Source of the DNA: Deltaproteobacteria bacterium
Lineage (GTDB): Bacteria > Desulfobacterota_D > UBA1144 > Nemesobacterales > UBA2774
NCBI GenBank assembly: GCA_040223695.1
Contig: JAVKFU010000018.1
Location: forward strand, 310,001-374,000
DNA length: 64,000 nt
Direction: 5' to 3'
This document shows, piece after piece, positions 29,121 to 39,227 of this stretch; position 1 is the first letter of the stretch, and the number at the start of each line of letters is the position of its first letter. The notes under the pieces are model-generated. The model did not search any database, was not told the origin of the DNA, and was given only the letters and a program-made list of their open reading frames with translations. The position numbers and the translations under genes are program-made.

Positions 29121-31364
29121 TTATCCTTTACCAGCTGTATTTATTTGATACTTTTTAACACCCGCCTTGAGCAAATAATTTAATTTGGGTTTAAGGTAGT
29201 TTTGTGTCAGGCCTTTGAAATTATCCATTCCCCCATATATGCCTTTTTTAATGAAATAGATAAATCCATGCCAGAACCCTATGCTTTTCAGCTTATCTTC
29301 TCTGAAATTGTTCCATTTGGAGCTGTCACCGTAAAAAAATCTCACAAGGTTTGCAAATGTTTCTTTATCTTCGAGCAGCTCATATTCAACACCGACCTCT
29401 ATTTTATCCCGATTGTTAATTGTTCTTGCCAGCCGGCCTTTGAAGCTATATTCCTCGCCGTAGCTATCCTCCAGGTCTACGTATACCTCTTCTCCACGTT
29501 CTATATCAAACTCCGATTTCGAAGGAGCGGCGCATAGAATCCCGGCTCCGCCAAGAGAAAGGTCTTTAATATTTCCATCGATCGAAAAATCGAGACGAGG
29601 AAAGAAAATTCTTGCCTTCGTCTCAATGGGAAGCCTGTGGAACCTTCTGGTATATCTCTTTTCCCATACAACGCCGAGGCACGCCAAAATTATAATCAGA
29701 TTATAGAGACCCCATACGCCGCAAATGGCAATAACATCCCGATCGACCGGCTCAGCGACCCATCTTATTGCAGCGATTGGAAAACTGATTAAAATCAGGC
29801 CCAGCAATATGTAGAAAGGTTTTGACAAGGAGCTTAAGAACTGTGTTTGTATATTTTTGCCTTTCGGAGTGATTTTGAAACTCGGGAACCTCGGATTTAA
29901 AATTGCAGAGAGAACTGCCGGTAAAATAAATATAGATTGCACACTTTCATACAGCTCTGAGAAGAAGGACCACCTCACTCTGCCGTAGAGAAAATCGGAG
30001 ACTATAAAGGTGCCAACGACATGGGGAACGGCATATGCAAGCACCTGCTCGACCGATGCGTTGTATATCTTGAGGCCGAAAAAAATGAAGGCAAGAGGGG
30101 CTAAATAGAAGACTATTCGCGTAAATCCGAAAAACCAAAAAATACATGATGTCGCATAACATATACGCTGGTATATGTTTAGTCCCCTCTTGAATAGCGG
30201 ATTTTTTAAAATGAAAATTTGGGTCATTCCCTGTGCCCAGCGGCTCCGTTGTAAAATAAAATCCTCGAACGTTTCCGGCGACAGGCCGCATACCATCGGG
30301 CGGGACACGTATGCGCTGTTATAACCCCTCGAGTGCAATTCAAGCGCGGTCTCTGCATCTTCAGTTATAGTTTCGCCTGCTACTCCGCCTATCTCTTCCA
30401 AATATCTCCTTTTCAGGATAGCTGCCGAGCCGCAGAAATATGCCGAGTTCCAGAAGTCCAGACCGGGCTGTATGCCACTGAAGAACATTTCGTTTTCCAT
30501 CGGAGCATCGTTGAAGGTGAATAAATTCTTTTCGACTGGACTCGGATTAATAAAGAAGTGAGGAGTTTGAACCAAAAAGAGCTTTTCATCCTTGAGAAAG
30601 AGGCCTACCGTGTTTTTTAAGATATCGCTTGTGGGAACATGATCGCAATCCAGAACAAGCAGCAGCTCTCCACTTGAGTGCTTTAATGCGTTGTTCACAT
30701 TTCCGGCTTTGGCTTTTTCATTCTTTTCTCTTGTTATGTAACTAATTCCCAACTCTTCGGCCAGCATATTCAGATTTTTATATCTTTCCCATGCTAATTT
30801 CGACGTTTCAGGATTATTTCTTCTGGCAACGGTACTGCCGTCATCCAGAATATAAATGTTTACCTTGTCTGTGGGGTAGTCTATTTGTTTACAGGCCACA
30901 GCAGTAATGTGCACTATTTCTTCAGATTCGGTATATGTCGGGATAAAGATATCAACCGTGGGAAGATTCTCATCACCAGGCAAAGGAACGGGCGCCCTGT
31001 TTAGAGGCCAGATATTTACAAACATTCCCAGTAAATGAACCAGGATGCTGTAGCTTTCGGCCAGGTAAAGAACCATAACTCCGATAAAATCAACCAGGCC
31101 CAGGTAATACAACGTGTCGGAAGTTCTCCAGGACCAGTATCTTAAAGAAATGAAAGCGGCGATTAAAAGAAATAAGATTCTAACCGGGATTTTTCGTAAG
31201 AGATTATGCTTTCCTTTAAAAACGAACAGGGGAATCAGGAGCCCCCATCCGACTATAAACTGAAAGGACAGGGGAAGATAGATACTCGATAAGTAAAGGA
31301 AAAGAGCGGTGCTAAAAATAGCTGCTGAAATAACAAGAAGATTCTTATTTATATAATTTGTCAT
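29121..31364 (-). CDS. bcsA: Cellulose synthase catalytic subunit BcsA with PilZ domain
   Basis: A 747-residue membrane glycosyltransferase of family GT2 that polymerises UDP-glucose to beta-1,4-glucan and feeds it through its own channel. Seen: four N-terminal helices, the GT core with DDG (174-176), DCD (239-241), TED (334-336, catalytic base) and QRSRW (372-376), then four further helices. A PilZ domain (about 590-690) has RRFHR and DLSLGG, the two halves of a cyclic-di-GMP binding site. The enzyme should therefore be switched on by c-di-GMP, which the GGDEF proteins encoded upstream on the same strand can make. It is the first gene of the operon; 288 AT-rich bases upstream separate it from the KaiB-like gene. 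Confidence 0.96.
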   Translation of the reverse strand: MTNYINKNLLVISAAIFSTALFLYLSSIYLPLSFQFIVGWGLLIPLFVFKGKHNLLRKIPVRILFLLIAAFISLRYWSWRTSDTLYYLGLVDFIGVMVLYLAESYSILVHLLGMFVNIWPLNRAPVPLPGDENLPTVDIFIPTYTESEEIVHITAVACKQIDYPTDKVNIYILDDGSTVARRNNPETSKLAWERYKNLNMLAEELGISYITREKNEKAKAGNVNNALKHSSGELLLVLDCDHVPTSDILKNTVGLFLKDEKLFLVQTPHFFINPSPVEKNLFTFNDAPMENEMFFSGIQPGLDFWNSAYFCGSAAILKRRYLEEIGGVAGETITEDAETALELHSRGYNSAYVSRPMVCGLSPETFEDFILQRSRWAQGMTQIFILKNPLFKRGLNIYQRICYATSCIFWFFGFTRIVFYLAPLAFIFFGLKIYNASVEQVLAYAVPHVVGTFIVSDFLYGRVRWSFFSELYESVQSIFILPAVLSAILNPRFPSFKITPKGKNIQTQFLSSLSKPFYILLGLILISFPIAAIRWVAEPVDRDVIAICGVWGLYNLIIILACLGVVWEKRYTRRFHRLPIETKARIFFPRLDFSIDGNIKDLSLGGAGILCAAPSKSEFDIERGEEVYVDLEDSYGEEYSFKGRLARTINNRDKIEVGVEYELLEDKETFANLVRFFYGDSSKWNNFREDKLKSIGFWHGFIYFIKKGIYGGMDNFKGLTQNYLKPKLNYLLKAGVKKYQINTAGKG

Positions 31365-31652
31365 GTATGTTTCTATAGACCTGTGTTCAGTGCTATTAAC
31401 AAGCGCAAGAGACTATAATTAAAGAATTGCAAAAACTATGCCAGAATATAGTAACGTTCTATAAGCTATATGTATTATTGGTTTTTTGTATATATAGATG
31501 GCAAACTGCCGAAGAAGATTATGACAAATTTTGCCAATTATAGACTGGGAAAAGAGACTAATAGCGATTATAGATGTGCATAGACGATTATTTTATATGG
31601 ATTCATAGTATTTTCAGCAGCAATATATCTAAATTCCTCTTGAGCTTGAATC

Positions 31653-31913
31653 TTAATCCAGTAAAAGCTTGAAAATAACTTCCTTGGCTTTCATATCTCC
31701 TACGACTCTTGTTGATGGCGGAGGGGAGATCCGCAAGATAGTCGGTGTAATTATAATATTGTCCTCCAGAGCTTGCGGGGGGTTTTCCAACATGTCAAGA
31801 ACCTCAAGAGAGTATTGGCCCTTTAACTTCTTCTCGAGAAAATTTTTGATATCGCGAACAGCTTTTTCGTTCTCTTTATTTTTGCCGACAATGTAGAGTC
31901 TAAATTCATTCAT
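31653..31913 (-). CDS. KaiB-like protein (copy 1)
   Basis: An 86-residue protein with the KaiB thioredoxin-like pattern: EFRLYIVGKN at the start, a helical stretch, YSLEVLDMLENPPQALEDNI, then IIITPTILRISPPPSTRVVGD. In cyanobacteria KaiB binds KaiC to set clock phase; many other bacteria carry KaiB homologues with uncertain roles, some linked to stress or kinases. No KaiA or KaiC gene is in the window. It lies 22 bp after a single-domain response regulator on the same strand, a pairing repeated at 41500-42195. Confidence 0.88.
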   Translation of the reverse strand: MNEFRLYIVGKNKENEKAVRDIKNFLEKKLKGQYSLEVLDMLENPPQALEDNIIITPTILRISPPPSTRVVGDMKAKEVIFKLLLD

Positions 31914-31935
31914 TTCGATTTGCCCCCCCTTTTCT

Positions 31936-32319
31936 TCATAGGATTTGCGGTTCCTTAAAAATGATTTTTATAACGAGGGTTATCTTTTCATTATTTAAAG
32001 GCTTACTTACAAGCTCAAAATTAAGTCCATCTCTCTCCGCCTCTTTTAACTGGCTGAGGAACTCTTGATGAAAGGCGGTGATTATGTAGACCGGAACTTG
32101 CTTGTCAATCTTTCTCAGCTCTCCGAGTGTTTCTATTCCATCCATGCCCGGCATTTTTAGGTCGAGAAACACCAGGTCATATTTCTGAGCCGACAGCTTC
32201 TCAACCCCTTTTTCTCCGGAGTCCGCCGTATCCAGGGAATAACCTTCATCTTCCAGAACGAATACGAATGATTCCCTGACGAATTTGTCGTCATCAATTA
32301 CGAGAATTCGCTTACTCAT
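31936..32319 (-). CDS. Single-domain response regulator (pair 1, with KaiB-like)
   Basis: A 127-residue receiver domain alone. It shows the acidic pocket (IDDDKF near residue 8), the phosphorylated aspartate in YDLVFLDLKMPGMDG, and the conserved switch Thr/Lys region (ITAFHQEF and SKP). With no output domain it must act by protein contact. Its ATG overlaps the stop of the upstream hybrid kinase by 4 bp (ATGA), so that kinase is the likely phosphodonor. The sequence is clearly paralogous to the regulator at 41500-41907 (shared RESFV, SGEKG, DLKMP and ITAFH/VTAFH). Confidence 0.9.
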   Translation of the reverse strand: MSKRILVIDDDKFVRESFVFVLEDEGYSLDTADSGEKGVEKLSAQKYDLVFLDLKMPGMDGIETLGELRKIDKQVPVYIITAFHQEFLSQLKEAERDGLNFELVSKPLNNEKITLVIKIIFKEPQIL

Positions 32320-33461
32320 TGCTTTGTCCTCCTTTCGACTGGCAGTAAAATGGTAAATTTTGTGCCTACACCCACCTCACTACGGCATGTAATATCGCCA
32401 TCATGGGCATTAATAATGTTTTTACAAATCGAAAGCCCGAGGCCCGTCCCTTTTCCCACGGTCTTTGTCGTGAAGAAAGGATCGAAAATCCTCTGCAGGT
32501 GCTCGGTCGCTATGCCGTCAGCCGTATCTTCTATCACTATTTCAACATGGCTTCCATTTCTGTTCATATCTATTATTATTTCTTTCCTCTCTCCCTTTTC
32601 CAGGGCGTCAATAGCGTTTGAGATGAGATTAAAAAATACCTGCTGCATATTGTTAGGTCTCATCCAAACCTCAAGATCACCGCCGTTAGTGCGCTGTGTT
32701 ATACGGATGCCGGATTTCGTGATGCGATAGTGCGCTAACTTTAGTACACGATCTAGCACTTTAAGGCAGCTCTCTCTCTGGAATGACTCGCCATCACTGT
32801 GTGAAAAGGTCAACAGTACCTCCACTATCTCAATGCAGCGTTCGGTCGCTTCTTTAGCGATTGAGAGGTAGTCATACCTTCTGTCGTCTTGATCCGTTTT
32901 CCTGAGTCCCATCTCTATTGCATTGATTATGCCCATGAGCGGATTATTTAATTCATGAGCAACGCCGGCAACCAAGGTGCCCACGGCGCTCATTTTTTCG
33001 GCCTGAATCAGCATCTGACTTGTCGTCCTCAATTTATCGTGCGCTTCCTCAATTTCCGTCTTTTTCCTTTGTAATTCGGTTTCTGCAAGTTTGCGCTCTA
33101 TCGCATAATTGATAGAACGAATAAGCAGATTGCTGTCGATCTGCCCTTTTACGAGAAAATCCTGGGCTCCTTGCTGAATGAGTTTAAGCCCCAGAGTATC
33201 ATCATTATTTCCGGTTAAAACCACGACGGGTATCTCGGGCACTGCCGATATAATACTTTTCAGAGTGTCTATGCCTTGAGCGTCCGGCAGCGAGAGGTCC
33301 GAAATGACAATGTCAAAATCCTTCTCGCCGATACGCTCGATTGCATCGTCCAGACACTCGGCGTTTGTGAGCTCTACGCGGTCAATAGATGATTCAAGCA
33401 AAAGTTCCTTAATTATGCGTGCGTCCCCGGGGTTGTCTTCGACAAGTAAAAGATTTATCAA
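32316..33461 (-). CDS. Hybrid REC-histidine kinase (soluble)
   Basis: A 381-residue cytoplasmic kinase with an N-terminal receiver domain (about 1-120, [10 protein letters not shown] and DIVISDLSLPDAQG), a short coiled coil, HisKA (AGVAHELNNPLMGI, about residue 170) and a HATPase domain with N, G1 and G2 boxes (NLISNAID, DTADGI, GKGTGLGLSI). A receiver placed before the kinase suggests that it is itself tuned by phosphorylation from another kinase, perhaps the large PAS kinase upstream. It overlaps the following response regulator by 4 bp. Confidence 0.9.
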   Translation of the reverse strand: MINLLLVEDNPGDARIIKELLLESSIDRVELTNAECLDDAIERIGEKDFDIVISDLSLPDAQGIDTLKSIISAVPEIPVVVLTGNNDDTLGLKLIQQGAQDFLVKGQIDSNLLIRSINYAIERKLAETELQRKKTEIEEAHDKLRTTSQMLIQAEKMSAVGTLVAGVAHELNNPLMGIINAIEMGLRKTDQDDRRYDYLSIAKEATERCIEIVEVLLTFSHSDGESFQRESCLKVLDRVLKLAHYRITKSGIRITQRTNGGDLEVWMRPNNMQQVFFNLISNAIDALEKGERKEIIIDMNRNGSHVEIVIEDTADGIATEHLQRIFDPFFTTKTVGKGTGLGLSICKNIINAHDGDITCRSEVGVGTKFTILLPVERRTKQ

Positions 33462-33572
33462 CTTTTAAACCTCCTTTGTCCGTTGACGATTACTCTCTCA
33501 GAGGTGCTCATCAAAATATTTACAGCAAGTGCTTCAATCCTGAATATTCTATTAGCTATCATGTTTCTTCCT

Positions 33573-34049
33573 TTATTCCGCCTCGGGCAGTTTGACGACT
33601 GTAAACCAGAAGTCTTCGACTGATCTTATTACGTCATAAAACTGAGCGAGGTCCACCGGTTTGGTTATATAGCAGTTGGCGTGAAGAGAGTAGCTTTTCA
33701 GAATATCCTCTTCCGCGCTCGATGTTGTAAGAACCACAGTGGGTATGAGTTTCAGATCGTCATCCATTTTAATTTCCCGCAAGACTTCTATACCGTTTTT
33801 CTTAGGCAGGTTCAGATCGAGCAGTATAAGATCCGGTTTCGGGCAGTCGGCATATTCCCCGGTTTGTTTTAAAAAAGAGACGGCTTCCTCTCCGTCTTCA
33901 ACCACGTACAGCGTGTTGTATACTTTCCCTTCTCTGAGCGCTTCCTGCGTAAGGCGCGCATCGCCTGGGTTATCCTCTACCAAAAGAATATCGATGGGGT
34001 CGCCTGAAAATTTAGAGTTCTTGTTTCGTTCCATATGATGAGTTTTCAT
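33573..34049 (-). CDS. Rcp1-like response regulator
   Basis: A 158-residue receiver protein of the Rcp1 group that partners phytochrome-type kinases: [32 protein letters not shown] (phospho-Asp), [11 protein letters not shown] and YITKPVD. The open frame runs to 34157, inside the kinase gene upstream. The ATG at 34049 has a perfect AAGGAGG 8 nt before it and is the true start. The kinase upstream has the HDLQEPLR type of HisKA found in phytochrome-like kinases, so the two form a likely pair. Confidence 0.9.
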   Translation of the reverse strand: MKTHHMERNKNSKFSGDPIDILLVEDNPGDARLTQEALREGKVYNTLYVVEDGEEAVSFLKQTGEYADCPKPDLILLDLNLPKKNGIEVLREIKMDDDLKLIPTVVLTTSSAEEDILKSYSLHANCYITKPVDLAQFYDVIRSVEDFWFTVVKLPEAE

Positions 34050-34068
34050 TCTTAATGCCCTCCTTAGG

Positions 34069-37000
34069 TTATGAATAGTGGCGGGGGAGCGTAAAATAGA
34101 ATACGGAGCCTTTCGCGGGTTCTGACTCCACCCATATACTGCCACCGTGGCGCCCAACTATCTTTTTACACATCGCAAGACCCATGCCGGTACCATCATA
34201 CTTATCCCTTCCATGAAGACGCTGAAAGATTATGAAAATACGCTCGAAATATTTTGAGTCTATACCGATCCCGTTATCCTTCACCGAAAACAGCCATTCT
34301 CCGTTTTTCTCCTCGGCGCCGATGTGTATTTCAGGGTCCCTGCTGTCCCTGTATTTTATGCCGTTAGCTATGATATTCTGGAATAACTGAGTGATTTGCG
34401 TCGAATCTACCTCCAGATTCGGAAGCGAGTCGCGTGTCACGACAGCGCCGCTTTCCTCAACAGCAACTTTCAAATTGGATAAAGCATTATCTAAAACAAC
34501 TTCCAAATCGGCTGTTTCGAAATCCTTCCCCCTTGTTGCGACGCGAGAAAACATTAGCAGATCATTTATAAGCGACTGCATTCTCTTTGAGCCGTCTACC
34601 GCGTATTCGATGAATTCGCAGGCGTCAGAATCGAGCTTGTCCATATATCTGCGCTCTAAAAGCTGAAGGTAGCTTGAAACCATCCTGAGGGGCTCCTGTA
34701 GGTCGTGAGACGCAACGTACGCGAACTGCTCGAGCTCAGTATTGGATCGCTCCAGCTCCTCAGCCTGTTTCGCGTTATTTATCGCTACCTCTATTTGCCG
34801 GGCTATAATATCAAGCAGTTTTAGGTCGTCAGGGCTAAAGGAGTTTTTCTTCAAAGAGTTTATATTTATACATCCTATGGTTTTCTCCCCGTGCCGTATC
34901 GGCATCGACGCGTAACTCTTTGTCCCTACTTTTCTTCCGGCGGGGCCAATAGAGTTATCCCTATCCACGTCGTCACAGTAAAGTTGTTTCCCCTCTGTTA
35001 TGGTTTTCCATGTGTAGCCCTGCGGATAAGGTATCTCTTTCACTTTATCTATAAACCAGCCGGGAAACCCTTTGTGCGCTTTTATTTTCGCGGTTTTTCC
35101 CTCAACCAGATAGACTGCCACATTCCCCACCCCGTTCAGGTTTTTATAGATTGATTCAGCGGCGTTATCCAGGACGTCTTCCAGTTTTATAGTGCTGTGC
35201 ACACTGCGGGTTACATCGCTGATTATGGATTCATACTGGCTTTTTTTGGATAGTTGCTCAAGAGTTTCATTAAGCGCTTGCTCCGCTTCCTTTGCCTTAG
35301 TTATATCCAGTATTTGTGATACGAAGTAGAGGGGGTCACCATTCGTGTCCCGAACCAGGGAAACACTTAAAAGAATCCACACTATATGTCCCGCTTTATG
35401 GATATAGCGCTTTTCCATTTTATATGTTTTGATTTCGCCGCTCAGCACTTTTCCCGCATTATCGAGGTCTATCTCGAGATCCTCAGGATAGGTTATTGTT
35501 TGAAAGTCGGTCTCAAGCAGTTCCTCAGCCGGGTAACCTACTATCTCGCACAAAGCGGAGTTAACCTGCAGCCATTTGCCCTGAGGAGATACGAGAGCCA
35601 TTCCGACTGCGGAGTTTTCGAACGCCCCGCGGAATCTCTCTTCGCTTTCGCGGAGCAGGTCATCGTGTTTTTTGCGCTCGGAGATGTCTCTGAATGTAAC
35701 GACCGCGCCTGTGAGTTCACCCGTTTTATCGCGAACGGGAGCGCTGGTATATTCTACAGGAAAGCTTGTGCCGTCTTTTTTCCAGAATACTTCATCTTCA
35801 ACGTGATGAGTTTTCCCGTCTTTATACGCCGCATAAATAGGACACTGCTCCTTCGGATAAGGAGTGCCGTCCGGTTTCGTGTGGTGAAGTATGTCGTGTT
35901 GAGATTTACCCAGTATTTCTTCTGTCTCCCATCCTATCATTTCGGCTGCCGCCGGGTTAACAAATGTGGTATTTCCATCTATGTCCAGACCGTATATCCC
36001 TTCTACAGCCGTATTTAAAATCAAATCTTTTTCTTGATTGGTTAACTCGAGTTCGTGTAGTAATTTCTTTCGCTCGGAAGCCTGTTTTTCAAGTTTGATG
36101 TTGCTCTCATTGATTAATTCAGCGCGGGCATAATTTGTTTGGTACTGATAAATAGTCAACGGCAGGAGAATTCCCATCAGGATTCCAAAAACCAGAACCG
36201 CACCGGGGAGATGAGATTGAAATTTAGAAAGGGAAATCTCGGTCGGCCATATCTCAATACGCCAGGAGGCATTGTTAAGTTCCAGATTGAAATCTTTTCC
36301 CAGTCCCTCTTTCCTCTCTGCTATTATGCTGGAAGTGGAATAAATCTTTTGCTCACCGTCATAAACATCGACCAAGTAACCGAGGTCTTTCTCCCTGTCA
36401 AAAATAAAGTCAAATAATTCCTGAGAGCTATATATACCTACAATAAATCCCCCGAACTCATCTTCTATATATAAAGGTACAAAAACCATAAATCCTCGTT
36501 CAGCCTTAAGTGGTTCTATATGCTCGGAGACTGTCATCTTGCGAGTATCCCGCGCCTCTTTCATGGCTGAGCGCAGGCGGTCTTGCAATAATAAGTCATT
36601 ATTATGATAAGACTCTATTAAATCAGCGGACTCAATCCAGCGGAGACGAAATGAGGAGTCTATCCATGCTACAGAACTGAGACCGGGCTGATGATCAATG
36701 TAGTTCCCGGCATCAGATTGCCATTCAGCTTTTAACGTACCGCCGGAAATCTCCCATCGTCTTGCCATACGGATTAAGGCCAGTAATTGACTTTCAGTAA
36801 GCGTTTGTATCCTTAACTCGATATTGTTCGTTTGTCTCTCGACTATTTGATTTATCCTTTCATGCTCCTGAGTTCTCAAGGCTTCCCATAGCCCGATAGT
36901 AATTATTATGATGACAATAGACGCAAAGACAGGCAGCCAACGGGGCACTCCCAATTCAAGGATTGATTCACGCAGGGCAAAAAGAAAAACACCCGTTCCA

Positions 37001-37623
37001 AGGACCGTGAATCCAATCGCCGTATGAAGGGCCATGAACGTGTAATCATCCAAACCAAAAAAAGTGGTAATTTCCAGGCCTGACAGATAAACAAACAAAG
37101 TTCCCGCCCCCAGAGCTAATAGGAGAGAGCTGAGAACGGCTAAAATCAGGGACCGCCGCTTTGGTAACACATACGTACCCGCAATCGATAACGCTGCAGA
37201 GGTGAGAAGAAAGGAGACTGCTGTGGTCGGAGCCATCCGCCCGGCGTGTGAGGTTTTTATAATTATATAATGCTCAATGAAGAGCTGGTCTATGCCGAGG
37301 TTTATACCGACGATGTACTGAATCAGTGTAAGAAGGGCCATGATTCCCAGGATTACACTTAGTATGATAGCAAGACGGAATCGATGAAAAACGACTGCAA
37401 TAAGTCCGACGCCGCCGAGAATAAATCCGACCGCGGCGTTATACTGCATCGGCGCGAGCGATGAGTGAAGCTGCACGAGGCTTATATTGTGCGTGTACCA
37501 ACCGACAAGAACCATGAGGCCTAGAGCGGACCCAAACGCTCCTGTGAGCACTATGAAAATATTTAACACGTATTCTCTGCTCCGGTTATTCAAAGAAGAA
37601 CTTGAGCCATTTTCTGTGTTCAT
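34069..37623 (-). CDS. Membrane-bound CHASE-PAS-PAS-GAF histidine kinase
   Basis: An 1184-residue sensor. Residues about 20-250 contain six to seven membrane helices. About 265-480 is a CHASE-like extracytoplasmic sensor flanked by a further helix at about 490. Then come PAS domains at about 545-665 and 670-790, GAF at about 800-960 ([24 protein letters not shown]), HisKA with [19 protein letters not shown] and a HATPase with NGIKY, DNGIGID and GTGMGLAM. The kinase core is of the phytochrome-like type. It lies 19 bp before an Rcp1-like regulator, its probable target. Ligand unknown. Confidence 0.9.
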   Translation of the reverse strand: MNTENGSSSSLNNRSREYVLNIFIVLTGAFGSALGLMVLVGWYTHNISLVQLHSSLAPMQYNAAVGFILGGVGLIAVVFHRFRLAIILSVILGIMALLTLIQYIVGINLGIDQLFIEHYIIIKTSHAGRMAPTTAVSFLLTSAALSIAGTYVLPKRRSLILAVLSSLLLALGAGTLFVYLSGLEITTFFGLDDYTFMALHTAIGFTVLGTGVFLFALRESILELGVPRWLPVFASIVIIIITIGLWEALRTQEHERINQIVERQTNNIELRIQTLTESQLLALIRMARRWEISGGTLKAEWQSDAGNYIDHQPGLSSVAWIDSSFRLRWIESADLIESYHNNDLLLQDRLRSAMKEARDTRKMTVSEHIEPLKAERGFMVFVPLYIEDEFGGFIVGIYSSQELFDFIFDREKDLGYLVDVYDGEQKIYSTSSIIAERKEGLGKDFNLELNNASWRIEIWPTEISLSKFQSHLPGAVLVFGILMGILLPLTIYQYQTNYARAELINESNIKLEKQASERKKLLHELELTNQEKDLILNTAVEGIYGLDIDGNTTFVNPAAAEMIGWETEEILGKSQHDILHHTKPDGTPYPKEQCPIYAAYKDGKTHHVEDEVFWKKDGTSFPVEYTSAPVRDKTGELTGAVVTFRDISERKKHDDLLRESEERFRGAFENSAVGMALVSPQGKWLQVNSALCEIVGYPAEELLETDFQTITYPEDLEIDLDNAGKVLSGEIKTYKMEKRYIHKAGHIVWILLSVSLVRDTNGDPLYFVSQILDITKAKEAEQALNETLEQLSKKSQYESIISDVTRSVHSTIKLEDVLDNAAESIYKNLNGVGNVAVYLVEGKTAKIKAHKGFPGWFIDKVKEIPYPQGYTWKTITEGKQLYCDDVDRDNSIGPAGRKVGTKSYASMPIRHGEKTIGCININSLKKNSFSPDDLKLLDIIARQIEVAINNAKQAEELERSNTELEQFAYVASHDLQEPLRMVSSYLQLLERRYMDKLDSDACEFIEYAVDGSKRMQSLINDLLMFSRVATRGKDFETADLEVVLDNALSNLKVAVEESGAVVTRDSLPNLEVDSTQITQLFQNIIANGIKYRDSRDPEIHIGAEEKNGEWLFSVKDNGIGIDSKYFERIFIIFQRLHGRDKYDGTGMGLAMCKKIVGRHGGSIWVESEPAKGSVFYFTLPRHYS

Positions 37624-37785
37624 AGTCTGCGCGTCCAGTGGCCGTGATAGTCGAAAATGTTTTCATCAGGTATAAAACCGATTGGCGTGGTTTTTGCCCC
37701 TTCTGATTCTTGCTGAATGCTCTGCCGCTTAATTTTCATTTTCATACGATGTCTTCTCTTTAGTGAATTTAAATGCAGTATTTTT

Positions 37786-39054
37786 CTAAAAAGAAATCTT
37801 TGAGCTCCTCGTTTTTTTGTTTTGTTTATCTTCGTACATAAGCTCATCGGCAATACTCACAAGATTTTCGAGGGTGGCCGGCTTAGAGGGATCGTAGTGT
37901 GCTGCGCCGATGCTCATAGAGAGAGCGTAAGGGCGGGTTTCATTTCTCTGGAAAGAGTCGATGTTTTTCTGCATGCGCCTTTTAATAAGATCGGCGCCGT
38001 TCTCAGACGTGTCCTTCGCCAGAATTACAAACTCGTCTCCGCCGAACCTGGCTATTATATCGGAATCCCTGAACGTCTCTTTTAGAATTTCACCGGTGTC
38101 GACCAGAGCCTGACTTCCTATGAGGTGCCCTAATGTATCGTTTATTTCTTTGAGTCCGTCCAGGTCTATAAATAAAATCAAGAAGCCTTTATGAGACTCA
38201 TTAAGCGTACTAATATGACGTTCCGCAAGGCTGAAAAAGCCCCTTCTGTTATAAAGCCCGGTGAGGTCGTCGGTAATGGATAAATTATATAGTTTTTCCT
38301 CTTTCTTTTTGCGCTCCGTGACGTCTCTGAGCGATGCCAGGTATGCGGTTTCACCATGCCATTCTATCTGCACTACATGCATCTCCATTACTATATGAAC
38401 GCCGCTTTTGTGCATAATGTTGACTTCTGTCTTTTTACCCGTAGCCAGCGGAAAGCCGAAATTAGTTCCCATCATTTCTTCTTCATTGCGTCCAAAGAGA
38501 ATTTCAGCCGCCGTGTTAACGTACTGGACGTATCCCTCTTTATTTATTATAACTATGCCGTCGGCATTGCCATCAAGCACATTACGGAAAAGATCCACTC
38601 TCCCCACGTCCGGCGCTTTGTCGCGCTGATTACTATCAAATTTGAATCTGTGGTAAGCATGCAAGATGCTGCGTGCCAGATTCACGCTCTTCATCTCGCT
38701 CTTTATAAGGTAGGCCCGCGCTCCCATCTGAATTGATTTCATCGCTATCGCTTCATCATCAGTTGCCGTTATGATAATTACAGGGATGTCCGGGGCATGT
38801 TTTTGTATTCTGATAAGTGTATCGATTTCCTGACTGTCCGGGAGACTGAGGTCTAAAAGCATTAAGTCTATAGGATTGAGTTTTAATTGTTGAAGGCCTT
38901 TTGAAAGACAGTCCGCCCACTCCACTTCAAATTTTGCTCTTTTTGAATTCTGAAGCTTCCTTTTAACTAATTGGGCATAGTCGTAATTGTCTTCGATCAA
39001 CAAGACTTTAATTCGCTCGTTTTGCAGATCGTCATCTTCTTTGTTGATACTCAT
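37786..39054 (-). CDS. REC-PAS-GGDEF response regulator (diguanylate cyclase)
   Basis: A 422-residue protein: receiver domain (about 1-130, LIEDNYDYAQL, LMLLDLSLPDSQ), PAS (about 150-255) and GGDEF (about 265-420). The catalytic site is intact (RFGGDEFVIL), and an RDSD inhibitory I-site lies exactly five residues before it, so it should make cyclic-di-GMP with product inhibition. Phosphorylation of the receiver probably controls dimerisation. The product is the likely activator of the PilZ-bearing BcsA encoded downstream on the same strand. Confidence 0.92.
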   Translation of the reverse strand: MSINKEDDDLQNERIKVLLIEDNYDYAQLVKRKLQNSKRAKFEVEWADCLSKGLQQLKLNPIDLMLLDLSLPDSQEIDTLIRIQKHAPDIPVIIITATDDEAIAMKSIQMGARAYLIKSEMKSVNLARSILHAYHRFKFDSNQRDKAPDVGRVDLFRNVLDGNADGIVIINKEGYVQYVNTAAEILFGRNEEEMMGTNFGFPLATGKKTEVNIMHKSGVHIVMEMHVVQIEWHGETAYLASLRDVTERKKKEEKLYNLSITDDLTGLYNRRGFFSLAERHISTLNESHKGFLILFIDLDGLKEINDTLGHLIGSQALVDTGEILKETFRDSDIIARFGGDEFVILAKDTSENGADLIKRRMQKNIDSFQRNETRPYALSMSIGAAHYDPSKPATLENLVSIADELMYEDKQNKKTRSSKISF

Positions 39055-39227
39055 TCTTAATCGTAATTAATCCATACAATTTATTGATTTTGATCTATTC
39101 TCATACTCAAACCTAATAATTTGCAATAATCGTGCCAATATTGATAGATACCTTAACCTCCTGTTGTCAATATATATATTGATCATAGAAATTGCGCTTA
39201 TACAAAAGAAACTGACAAATTTTGTAA

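Noticed and set aside
31653-31913. KaiB-like gene taken as evidence of a circadian clock
   Set aside because: No KaiA or KaiC in the window, and KaiB homologues are widespread outside clocks.
35386-36018. 210-residue plus-strand frame inside the membrane kinase gene
   Set aside because: Antisense to PAS domains of a well-supported gene; Cys/Phe/Arg-rich composition typical of shadows.
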